Positions 43,985 to 55,500 of a stretch of DNA of 64,000 bases are shown here, piece after piece. Location of the stretch: positions 1,594,837 through 1,658,836 of the forward strand of contig CM029385.1 of NCBI GenBank assembly GCA_017165825.1. The letters run 5' to 3'. Below the pieces are notes generated by a model that saw only the letters and a program-made list of their open reading frames with translations, searched no databases and was not told where the DNA came from. Positions within the stretch are counted from its first letter, which is position 1, and every line of letters begins with the position of its first letter. This stretch comes from Hepsetus odoe (taxonomy: Eukaryota > Chordata > Actinopteri > Characiformes > Hepsetidae). Both the position numbers and the translations under genes were made by a program.

Positions 43985-46481
43985 ATCTCTCTCTCTCTCT
44001 CTCTCTCTCTCCACATTCTCACAGATGGAACTATGCCAGAAATTTCAAATGTGGTGATGCTGCAAAGGCAAATTGGAGAGGCAGAGCAGGCCTGTCAGAG
44101 AGACTCCCAGAGACTAAGAACATTTGGACCTGACAGACAGTCCCAGTAAAAGTCCAGTCCCTTTCAGTCCATTAGAGACAAATCTAGCAAAACGGCTAAT
44201 AACAGCCCAGCTGTATCGCAAATCAGCTGCTCAGAGGAACACGATGTCGTCTAAGAAGATTAAAGTTCTGTTCTCTTCTCTTTTATTCTCTCCCTCTCTT
44301 TCATCATTCTCAGCGAATCACAGAACTCGGTCCAGCGGTGTTATGTCCGTATTACGGGGGATAAAAATGAGTGAATCTGGGTCCGTCGCTATATTTCGAG
44401 TTTTTAATCAAGATTCTTTATGATGCTTTCTGCCTTTTATTGCGATGGATCTCTTTTTTGAGCGGCCGTTTGACTCGCTTTCTTAAACGTGACCGTGAAA
44501 GAGATTTGTTGTGGCTATCTGAGCGGAGACGAGACGAAAAGACACGAGTCCTCGAAAGGTTCTCTTTCTTTCAAGTGAATTGAAAAGATTATGGCAGAGC
44601 ATTCGCATCAGACGAAAGTCCTCCAAAGTCTCAGGTTTCTTGGCGTTATCCAGTGGTAACGGTATACTATTAAAGGCCGGAGCTCCACTTTCACGCTGCT
44701 TTTGTTCGTTCACTGCTCGTTGATTTAGTCGCAGCTTTCCCGTCAGGTTGCAACAATCAGTGGCCACAGTATGAGCATGGTCTCCATGCCATCGCCGGAT
44801 GTTTTAAAACTAGAAAGCAAATGAATGGCATGACAAACGAGTGTGAACGTGCTTTGGGTGAAATATTTACATATTTCAACTAGATCCCAGGCAGCTGAAA
44901 TCTGTCTTTCCCTTTATTAAGCATTTCTGGTTTCCAGCAGCAAAGAGGGATTGTGACTGGTTTTGGCCATACGTTCGTTGACACCTTTAGGGCCTGGGTT
45001 TCCCTCCGGGCCTACCAGTCCCTGAAAGAGAGCAAACGTCAGAATCAAGTTTAAACACAAGCAATACAGTCCGACAAAACATTGTTAAGCAGATACATGA
45101 TTTACTGTCTTTGATTCGTTTTTTTTCAAAGCCCTGGAGTCAAAGAATCCTTTGATCTATTTTAAAGGCTTTTCTTCTCTACGAGTCTGCATGCAGCGCC
45201 CCGACAGCGAAAATGGGACTTTAAAGCTCAATCACTGCTCGGACCATCAGAACTGCTTCTACTTTCTTCAGTAAAACAGCTGATTTTAGGCTGGTTCCTT
45301 TGCCTGCAAACCCGCAGAAAGTCTGCATCAATATTTAGCAGTAAATCTTTCAATTTCCAGTCGAAACAGCTGTTTACTTTGCATTTTCCAGCCTTCCAAC
45401 CTGCACCGGGCACAACAGTGAAACACAATATTAGATATTTAATTCCGGCTTCGAATTTTTCTTCAGAAATCTGCTGGCCTTTGTTTTCCCTGCAGATCCA
45501 ACAAGCTCACTCTCAGAAGCTGAATTTTCAGCTTTTCAGCATCCACGTTTATCCAGTCAGAAAAGTACACCTGAGACATTTTTTCTTTTCTTTTTTTTAG
45601 TAACAGCTCCCCAAACAGCTCCACATGCAATCAGCCCTACGGTGTTAATTCCTCTTCTCATAGTGGAAAGACAGACAGGATCATTTCTTCAGATCTGAAG
45701 CCAGACTGGAGCCTGATGTTCTGCTCTTACTTAAAGATGAATGTTCATCTGAGCGTGATTATGATGGTCAGGTCTTGCGTATTAGGGCGCTGTTTTCAGC
45801 TCTTCTTTCTCACTTGTGAGTGGATTAATCTATCTAGTCTCGTAAATCCCTCCTTTAAGCACTTGAGGCCCTTAAGAGGAAATGTGTGTGGCAGCTGAGG
45901 TGGGTGTAGGTAGCGGTGCAGCTGAGTACAAGTCACTGTGAAGGAAAACAGAAAGTCTGTAAAGGCTGTCAGAGCAACTAATGCAGGGACGACGAGAGAG
46001 GGACCGCAGCAGACAGACTGAATGCTAATATATTCGTGTTCTTTGTGACATCAGACCTCGATGCTTATTTCTGACACCGAAAACAGGGAGGCCGAATCCG
46101 AAAAGGATTGCACTCAGTGACTGAATTAAAGAAAACGGTAATTAGAAATTAATTGAATGGAGTTGAGAACATTTCCATTTCAGAAAGTTACTTCCTTAAT
46201 TGAGTTCGATACGCTATTCAAGCGATGTAATGAACGCATTTTAATGAACTAACTCCAGGCAGTACGGTCCCTCCTGTGGACTGATAATAACAGACACTTT
46301 AAATCATCCTCCATGTTAAAACCCATTGGATCTGGACAAATAACAGAGTACGAGAATGTCTTTTCTTTACACATCCAGGAGTGGAAATCTAGATTTTCTT
46401 GAGTGGATCTTGGTCACTGCACCTGCCTGCCAGGGTAACCTGCCGCCCCGACTATGCCTGGCAATCCTGGCAAACCCTACA

Positions 46482-46515
<34 letters not shown>

Positions 46516-49500
46516 GAACATGAGAATGTGCCAGGCTCCATGGAGGAATAGAACAGCTATTGTTCTGGATGGCACCATGATCCACAGCCCTGGCTCTTCT
46601 GGCTGCGGCCCAGGGTGCACTCCCTTCACTTCTAGAAGGGCCGGACTCTCAGCGTTTCATCTAAGCATCAGGTTGCTGAGCGTAAGTAGTCGGCTTTGTG
46701 ACTCAACGAAGGTCACGTTGTATCGGGTTGCCGACGCTTCCGGGCTTGAGCTGCTGCGGGGTGTATGGCTTGTACACCCCACAGTCCACATATTGTCATG
46801 TTAGAAAGAACCTATAGGAACTGTTACATGTTTCATGTCTCCTTTAATCCTTTTCTTAATCCTCTCTCCATACGTGATCAGCCAAGGCATGTCTGGTGTC
46901 TTCAATTCTGCACGCAACACACACAAATGATTGTTGTGCGTTTTAAAACAGGGTCTGCTATAATGATGTGATTTGACGCCACTTTCGGGTGCAAATCAGA
47001 CCCGCGTTGCGTACAGAACGATAAAGTGTAAAAGATTTCTTTACTTGTTTGCAACACAAGTCTCATAGCTTCGTCCGACGTCAAACATATCTTGTCTACA
47101 ACTACGTTTGGGGTGAAGTTGAGTGTTTTGGACTGTTGTGCCGATCTCCAATCTCACACTGCACTGGGTGTTAGTGTGCACAGAAGGACTTACCTGTTCT
47201 CCTGGCAGCCCTGGGGGACCTGGATAGCCTTTGGGACCCTGCGAGGAAGACAGAACCAAAACAAATCAAGACGAGCCGCCGTTCTCCGCACAGAGAAAAT
47301 GGAAATCAGGGAACTCACTGTTCTGTTAAATCTGCTAAAAGGAGGTGAAAGAGAGGACAGCAAAACAGAGAGCGAGAGCGAGAGAGAGAGAGAGCGAGCG
47401 AGTGAGCGAGAGAGAGAGGGGCTCTGCTCTCTTCTCAGTCCAACCACATTTTTGGGAATTTTGTTGCCTACTGCAGTCAGATAAGACTAATACCTCTCCA
47501 AAGTGTCAAACCCTTCCAGACCTTCACAGTTACGGCGGGTCCTGCTCCCTGTGGACAAGTCACAACAACCACGGAGAGGCAGAGGAGGTCAAAGGAACAT
47601 GCTGAACATTTCTCCCACATTCTGCTCGGCTTTCTGCTGCTGGTGGACCCTCGTCGCTTTTGCATGGATTAGTCTTCATTACAGGACCTTAAAAGACCTT
47701 CGCAACGGAACAAAACTGCTCACTGACAATCATCTAATCTAGTCTGATCTAGTCGAATAGAAATGTGATCTTATCTAATCTAGTCTAATCTACTCTGATC
47801 TAATCTATAATAATGAATGGTGTTTAATTATTATTAGTAGTATTATTATTATTTACTGGTTCCTAGTTTTCCCCATTTACTTCCATTCAAATATATCAAA
47901 ATGACTACATTCATTTTTATTGAAACAAATGGAAGTAAAGAGCCGAAAACAACACCCAAGCTTCCTGTTTTAGACAAACGGTGCTAAAAATTCTCAAACA
48001 TCCAGTTCCCAGTATCGCACTGGTGTCTGGATTATGCTGCACGCAGTTTGCCCCCATGTTCGCTCCGATTGTTGACCGATTTTTCAGCCTGCTGACCAAG
48101 TCTGGATTTTCAGAGAGAAAGGCAGAGCTGTGGAACATCAGCACAGCTGTGAAAGACCACCATCTGCTCACGTGCAAACTGAGAAAAGCAACCGTCCTGC
48201 TTAGGTGAGGAAGAAGGTATACCGTTCTTGGCAGCAGGAGCCTGAGGTGCTTGACCTTTAACTAACGCTGCAAAACACCTTTCAGTGTGGCGATATAATC
48301 ATGCTCCGAGTCTTGTCTGGTCAGAAACCCCACCACGTAAAATCACTGCCACAAACGTGTGATGGAGGCGAGTAGTGACGTGTGTTTGCCAAGCGCAGGT
48401 CGCTGCGCTCTGGAAGAATAAAGAAGTTCACGGAGTGGACAGAAATGTCGGCCTTCACCCCGAGCCAGAGCAAGCCCGAGACCGCAAGGGTCAAAGGTCG
48501 GAATGACCAACACATGGTTTTTAGAAAAGGCTTTGAATAATTCATCGTCGGTTTCTGGGCACACGTTCAGCTCACGGTATCAAAGCTCGTCTCTGGAGCC
48601 AAATCGGTTAAACATGTTCCAAAAGCTCCATTTGAACAGAAACCCCGTCTCATTTGCAAACAGCTACCCTGTTCCCGTCCGTTCCACTAGATCTTCCTCA
48701 GATGTGGAGAGGGTGGCACTCCTAACGGAGCACAGAACAGACACTCCACACGTCCTTCAGAGGGGACACGGCTCACTTTATACCCCGAGTACATTCACTC
48801 TACACTCTCAGTACATTCACTCTACACTCTCAGTGCATTCACTCTACACTCTCAGTACATTCACTTAATACTCTCAGTGCATTCACTCTACACTCTCAGT
48901 GCATTCACTCTACACTCTCAGTACATTCACTTAATACTCTCAGTGCATTCCTCTACACTCTAGAACATTCACTCCACTCTCAGTACATTCACTCTACACT
49001 CTCAGTACATTCACTCTACACTCTCAGTACATTCACTTAATACTCTCAGTACATTCACTTAATACTCTCAGTACATTCACTCTACACTCTCAGTGCATTC
49101 ACTCTACACTCTCAGTGCACACTCTACACTCTCAGTACATTCTTAATACTCTCAGTACATTCATAATACTCTCCAGTGCGTCACTCTGCACTCTCAGTGC
49201 ATTCACTCTACACTCTCGGGCATTCACTCTACACTCTCAGTACATTCACTTAATACTCTCAGTACATTCACTTAATACTCTCAGTACATTCACTCTACAC
49301 TCTCAGTACATTCACTTAATACTCTCAGTGCATTCACTCTACACTCTCAGTGCATTCACTGTACACTCTCAGTACACTCTCAGTACATTCACTCTACACT
49401 CTCAGTACACTCCTGAGTACATTCCTCTACACTCTCAGTACATTCCTCTACACTCTCAGTGCATTCACTGTACACTCTCAGTACATTCACTTAATACTCT

Positions 49501-52500
49501 CAGTGCATTCACTCTACACTCTCAGTACACTCTCAGTGCATTCACTCTACACTCTCAGTACATTCACTGTACACTCTCAGTACACTCTCAGTACATTCAC
49601 TGTACACTCTCAGTACATTCACTAAATACTCTCAGTGCATTCACTCTACACTCTCAGTACACTCTCAGTGCATTCACTCTACACTCTCAGTACATTCACT
49701 AAATACTCTCAGTACATTCACTGTACACTCTCAGTACATTCACTGTACACTCTCAGTACACTCTAGGCCCATTCTGTCACTCTCAATTTTGTTCACTGTA
49801 CACTCTCAGTACACTCCTGAGTACATTCACTGTACACTCTCAGTGCATTCACTCTACACTCTCAGTGCATTCACTGTACACTCTCAGTACATTCACTGTA
49901 CACTCTCAGTACATTCACTTAATACTCTCAGTGCATTCACTGTACACTCTCAGTACATTCACTGTACACTCTCAGTACATTCACTCTACACTCTCAGTAC
50001 ACTCCTGAGTACATTCACTGTACACTCTCAGTACACTCCTGAGTACATTCACTGTAAACTCTCAGTGCATTCACTGGCCTCAGTACACTCCTGAGTACAT
50101 TCACTGTACACTATCAGTACATTCACTGTACACTCCTGAGTACATTTACTGTACACTCTCAGTAGATTCACTGTACACTCTCAGTGCATTCACTGTACAC
50201 TCTCAGTACATTCACTGTACACTCTCAGTACATTCCAGAGTACATTCACTGTACACTCTCAGTACATTCCTGAGTACATTCACTGTACACTCTCAGTACA
50301 TTCACTGTACACTCTCAGTACATTCCTGAGTACATTCACTGTACACTCTCAGTACATCCACTGTACACTCTCAGTACACTCCTGAGTACATTCACTGTAC
50401 TCTCAGTACACTCTAATTACATTCACTGTACCTCTCAGTACACTCCTAGTACGTGCTGCACACTCAGTGGAAATTCACTGTACATTCATACACTCAGTAC
50501 ATTCACTGTACACTCTCAGTACACTCTGAGTACATTCACTGTACACTCTCAGTACACTCCTGAGTACATTCACTGTACACTCTCAGTACATTCACTGTAC
50601 ACTCTCAGTACATTCCTGAGTACATTCACTTTATACTCTCAGTACATTCCTGTACTTTTACTTTATACTCTCAGTACATTCCTGTACTTTATACTCTCAG
50701 TACATTCCTGAGTAAATTCACTTTATACTCTCAGTACATTCCTGTACTTTTACTTTATGTTCTCAGTACATTCCTGAGTACATTCACTGTACACTCTCAG
50801 TACATTCCTGAGAACATTCACTTTATACTGTCAGTACATTCCTGAGTACATTCACTTTATACTGTCAGTACATTCCTATACTTTTACTTTACACTCTCAG
50901 TACATTCCTGTACTTTTTACTTTATACTCTTTATATGCTTTTTAAGTATCTGTACTTCTGGAAACCCTTAAAGACCAGTTGTGTCTTGACTGATTGAGTG
51001 CATTTGACAGCGTGACGACTGCTTTACATGGCACAGAGTTTATCGTCCTGCTATCTTTAGCCTGTTACCATGACGAGCTCGTCTCCGGTGAGTCCATTCT
51101 GGGATGCAGCTCATGCCATGCAGCTGCTGTTTGAAGCTACTGTGTCGGATAGTTGGTGCCACTGAAAGCACACTTTCCTGCCGAGTGCCTTTCCTCTAAA
51201 AGATGACCTACGACCTTGTGGAGGTTTTCGGGCTGTTGGGGGTCTGCGAGGGGACCCACTTTGAGGAAGAGAGCGTGTCCCACGAGCCCTGACAGACTCA
51301 GTATGCCAGCCTGTAATGGATACCGTACACACTCCGGACCACACTGAGAGCAGAGGGGTGAAGTTTATACTTTTATAACGGACGCCTCAAACGTGGGCCA
51401 CACTCGAGCCTCGGAACATATCATGTCTCATAAACCAGCACGTAAATCAGGAACTGGATCAGTCCCGACAAGAGGCGAATGGACTGGAGCGGACTTAGCG
51501 GCGGTCCTTCGACACCTTTGGGGCCTGGTAGACCCGGGGATCCTCTCTCACCCTGGCAAAGAGGAAGAAAAATAGTTTCTAATAATTCTGAATAATGTGC
51601 AGAAGCTAATTTAAAACAGAACTGATCAGTACAGAGACAAATGAGCAGCAGCTTTCTAGGGTAAATGCTTGGCTGATTTCTTCCTCCAGGTTTCCCACTA
51701 CAAGCTGGATTTCCATCATTTATAAAGCACAGGAAAAGCAGCCAAACAACGGCCACAGAATTTGAATAGTTATCTTTTAAATGTCTTTTTAGCCTGCTTG
51801 ACATTTAATCTTGAAACAGGCTCTTAAGGTTGCTTCATGAAGTTTTTACATTTAAAGTTAATTTTCTGGGATGCACATCCATAGACCAGTGGGCCAGCAA
51901 TTTTGGGAAATGAAAGAGTCAATATAATAAAAAAGAAACTTTTTTCACCTGCTCATACTCTGGTACAACCACAGAACAACAGTCCCGGATCCCCCTTTGC
52001 ACCCTGTGGCAAGAACACATCACCTGGGTCATCATTTAGGAAAAGATAAAAAAAAACTAAAACAAGCAAAGGCTGCAATAAACTGGTGAAGCCCTTTTTG
52101 ATTCCACTAAATCAGAACGAGACTGAGGTCAGGCATCGTCAGGCGCGGCCTTTCACCTCAAATTCACCTCGCTGTTGATCTGACGGCTGTCGTCGAAAAT
52201 CACAAATTACTCGAAATGCACAAAAGAACAGTGGTAATAAGACTGTGTGTGAGAGCAGCTCATCCGTAAGATCTTCAGAGAACTTCTTGGTGTGTTCTGC
52301 TGTTCATGTCTCACTTGAGCTGTCGTTTCTGTTCCAGCGTTCAAACAGCTGTGAAAGGCTGAGCTTTGGCAGGTGAGACAGGTGAAGACATTCCATCCTT
52401 TAGCCCTTTCAGTGTGGGTCGTCTCAGCCACAAGCTCTCAATCCGCAATTCATGTGTCAACATACAGCGAAGCAGATCGGTGGTGATGAGGCTGTCCCTC

Positions 52501-55500
52501 AGATCTCTTGGAGGATGCATGGTTGTCAATTTTGAAGGATTTGTTTGAAAAGAAAAAAAAAAAAAAAAAACACGTGTGTGCAACGACTCAAAGGCTTGCT
52601 TGGTGTGAGGAGCCAATGTCTGCTGGTAGGGTTACCACTCAGATGTCATTGTATCTTATCCTTGCTCCTCATTTCTTTATTTTTTTACTGGGAATCATCT
52701 TGTTGGTGCACAAAACTATTTTCTGCCACAAACTGTCTGATCAATTTGAAGTGCTCCAGGCTGCAAAGTGCCTAAAGATACAAGGTTCTAGATGAAGGTG
52801 TTCCACCCACTCAGATTTCAGCATCAGCAGTAAACTGATCTCCTAATCACCTGGAATGTGGACTGGACTGAAAATGAGAGGCAACAACACTGTCCTTCAG
52901 GAAGATCTGGAGAACTGCTCAGGTACAGAGACTGGACTGAAAATGAGAGACAACAACACTGTCCTTCAGGAAGATCTGGAGAACTGCTCAGGTACAGAGA
53001 CTGGACTGAAAATGAGAGACAACAACACTGTCCTTCCAGGAAGATCTGGAGAACTGCTCAGGTACAGAGACTGGACTGAAAATGGAGAACAATAACACTG
53101 TCCTTCAGGAAGATCTGGAGAACTGCTCAGGTACAGGAGCTGGACTGAACATGGCTTTGGCGACAACAACACTGTCCTTCAGGAAGATCTGGAGAACTGC
53201 TCAGGTACAGAGACTGGACTGAAAATGAGAGACAACACTGTCCTTCAGGAAGATCTGGAGAACTGCTCAGGTACAGAGACTGGACTGAAAATGAGAGACA
53301 ATAACACTGTCCTTCAGGAAGATCTGGAGAACTGCTCAGGTACAGAGACTGGACTGAACATGAGAACAACACTGTCCTTCAGGAAGATCTGGAGGAACTG
53401 CTCAGAGTACAGAGACTGGACTGAAAATGAGAGACAACAACACTGTCCTTCAGGAAGATCTGGAGAACTGTCCCTCAATAATAAGAGTCTTCATTAAAGG
53501 GGAAGATCAGATATTAACATGAACTAAAGACAGCGACAGAGAGGTGAGGTGGTTATCAGAGAGGTGGACACGGTCCTGGCTATTACGGAGCTATAGATTG
53601 AGGCTACTTGGGTGGTTATGGCTAGAGCAAAGAACTCAAAATGTATCTTGGCCCAGTTACATCTGGGGGAAGTGGAAAATCGGGTCGATCTGAAATGTCT
53701 TTAAGGACCGCATGTAGACACACTGCAGTAAACACAACTTCTGATGATCTTTGCTGTAATTTAATGTTGCTTTTGGCAGAAAGCAGGTTGAAGTGCTGTA
53801 AAAATGTTGCTACGTCTGCACCCACAACGTTGTGGCATAATTACGTATGTGTAATATCCAGCTACCTCTTAGTTTAGGTCTCCGTTTGATTCACGTCATT
53901 CAAAGATGTTAGGCGTCATAAAACCACATAACTGGTTTAGTCACAACCAGGCGCGCCTACACAGGAATCTCTTCCGCTGTATAAGCAAGTCTATCTGAGC
54001 TCCAGATCCTAATGTTCAGAAGATGATATCGAATGTCGCTACATTTAAAATCTGGTTGTCTGTCGTTGCCCGATGGGTTTGGGAACAGTAGCGGTGCAGT
54101 GGAAGTTCACAGAGGCTTATTTTCCTTCTGTAATCAGATCCAAGTCTCGACCAGCTGGGTGGTTTCGTCACGTCCATATCGGACATCACCGGGGACGCTG
54201 TGCTAATGTGCTTGATGACACATGATGGATTCCTTCAGTCTTCGCTCGCTAAGTTCTCCCATGATCCCCCTGGATGCTAATAATGTGAGCAGATGAGCTG
54301 AGCTGTTAGAGAAGCCTCGTTTTTCTCCTTCGTGCTGAACACGTCTGCCGTCTGCCAAATGCAGACATCACCTATGGCTTTTCTCACCACCCCCCTTCTC
54401 AAAATGCCAAACTGAAACAGGGCGATGACCCTGGAGAGCTGCTCTGATTCAGATTAAACACGAGCTCAAAGATAAACAGAGGATCAACAGTGAAACTCCT
54501 CCGCCTGGATACCTCAGCTGTTGATCTGAGCGAACTAATACGCCTGAACGAAATCCTGATCAACATTTTTTACTCTCTGGACCCAGGTTACTCACCTCTG
54601 TAAATAAAAGTGTGAGAACGAACAGCTTTGGCGGCTGCAAAAAGGAAACAATTCAAATAAGAGGCCGTGTAGACTCTCCTGTTGAAACATCTGTCCATTT
54701 GAACTGGAATCAGCGCTCTAAACTGATCTAAAAGACTCTTCTCTTCTTGTTTTTTGTGTTTTCATGCTCTGAAACTGTCAGCAGCAGTGGGAGCAGATGT
54801 TAGATGTTTTCTCTTCTGGGACGTCTTAATAACACACCTCTCCGTAACCCGTGTTTTCTCAGCTTTCGCCACTCCTATCCACTACATACTCACAATACAT
54901 ATAGACCCAAAAGAAGACTGCATGCTGTGCATGTTCTCTTCATGTCTGAGAGTCTGTGAGGCTTCGAAGTTGAATCAGAGCGTCCTGATTCCTGAAAACC
55001 CTCAAAACACCCATCGCGTCTTTTGAGACATTTAAGAGCATGATAAAATGGGAATAAATGAGTTGCCAGATGGTTCAATGGGAAGCGTGAGAACTGTTCC
55101 TCAACATTCAAAATAAAAGAATGTCTGGAAGGAAAAATGAAGAACTGACCTGAAGACTTCTTCACATTACTGTACATCCTCAAAGCTTCACTCAAATCAT
55201 TTTCAGATCTTCATTAAAAGAGGAAGATCAGATATAAACATGAAGTAAACTTCAGACAGAGGTTTATAAAAGAACTGGGTCCTCAACCACATTCCCCTTA
55301 ACAAAGGTGGACATGGTTCGCGCTTTTTTAATGGGGTGGTTCGGGCTTTCTGAAGATGGGTTGGGCTTTCTGAAGATGGTTCGGGCTTTTATGGGGATGG
55401 TTCGGGCTATTCTGGAGATGGTTCGGGCTTTCTGAAGATGGTTCGGGCTTTTATGGGGATGGTTCGGGCTTTTCTGGAGATGATTCGGGCTTTCTGGAGA

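Noticed and set aside
49115..49702. 195-codon open frame
   Set aside because: It lies wholly inside the 22-bp minisatellite; the repeated peptide follows from the unit and carries no domain.
48780..50935. CRISPR-like array
   Set aside because: Units are contiguous tandem repeats without unique spacers, in a vertebrate intron.
54580..54605. Micro-exon-like acceptor/donor pair (ttacag AG gtgagt) on the minus strand
   Set aside because: It would make a 2-nt exon and has no place in the Gly-X-Y frame.
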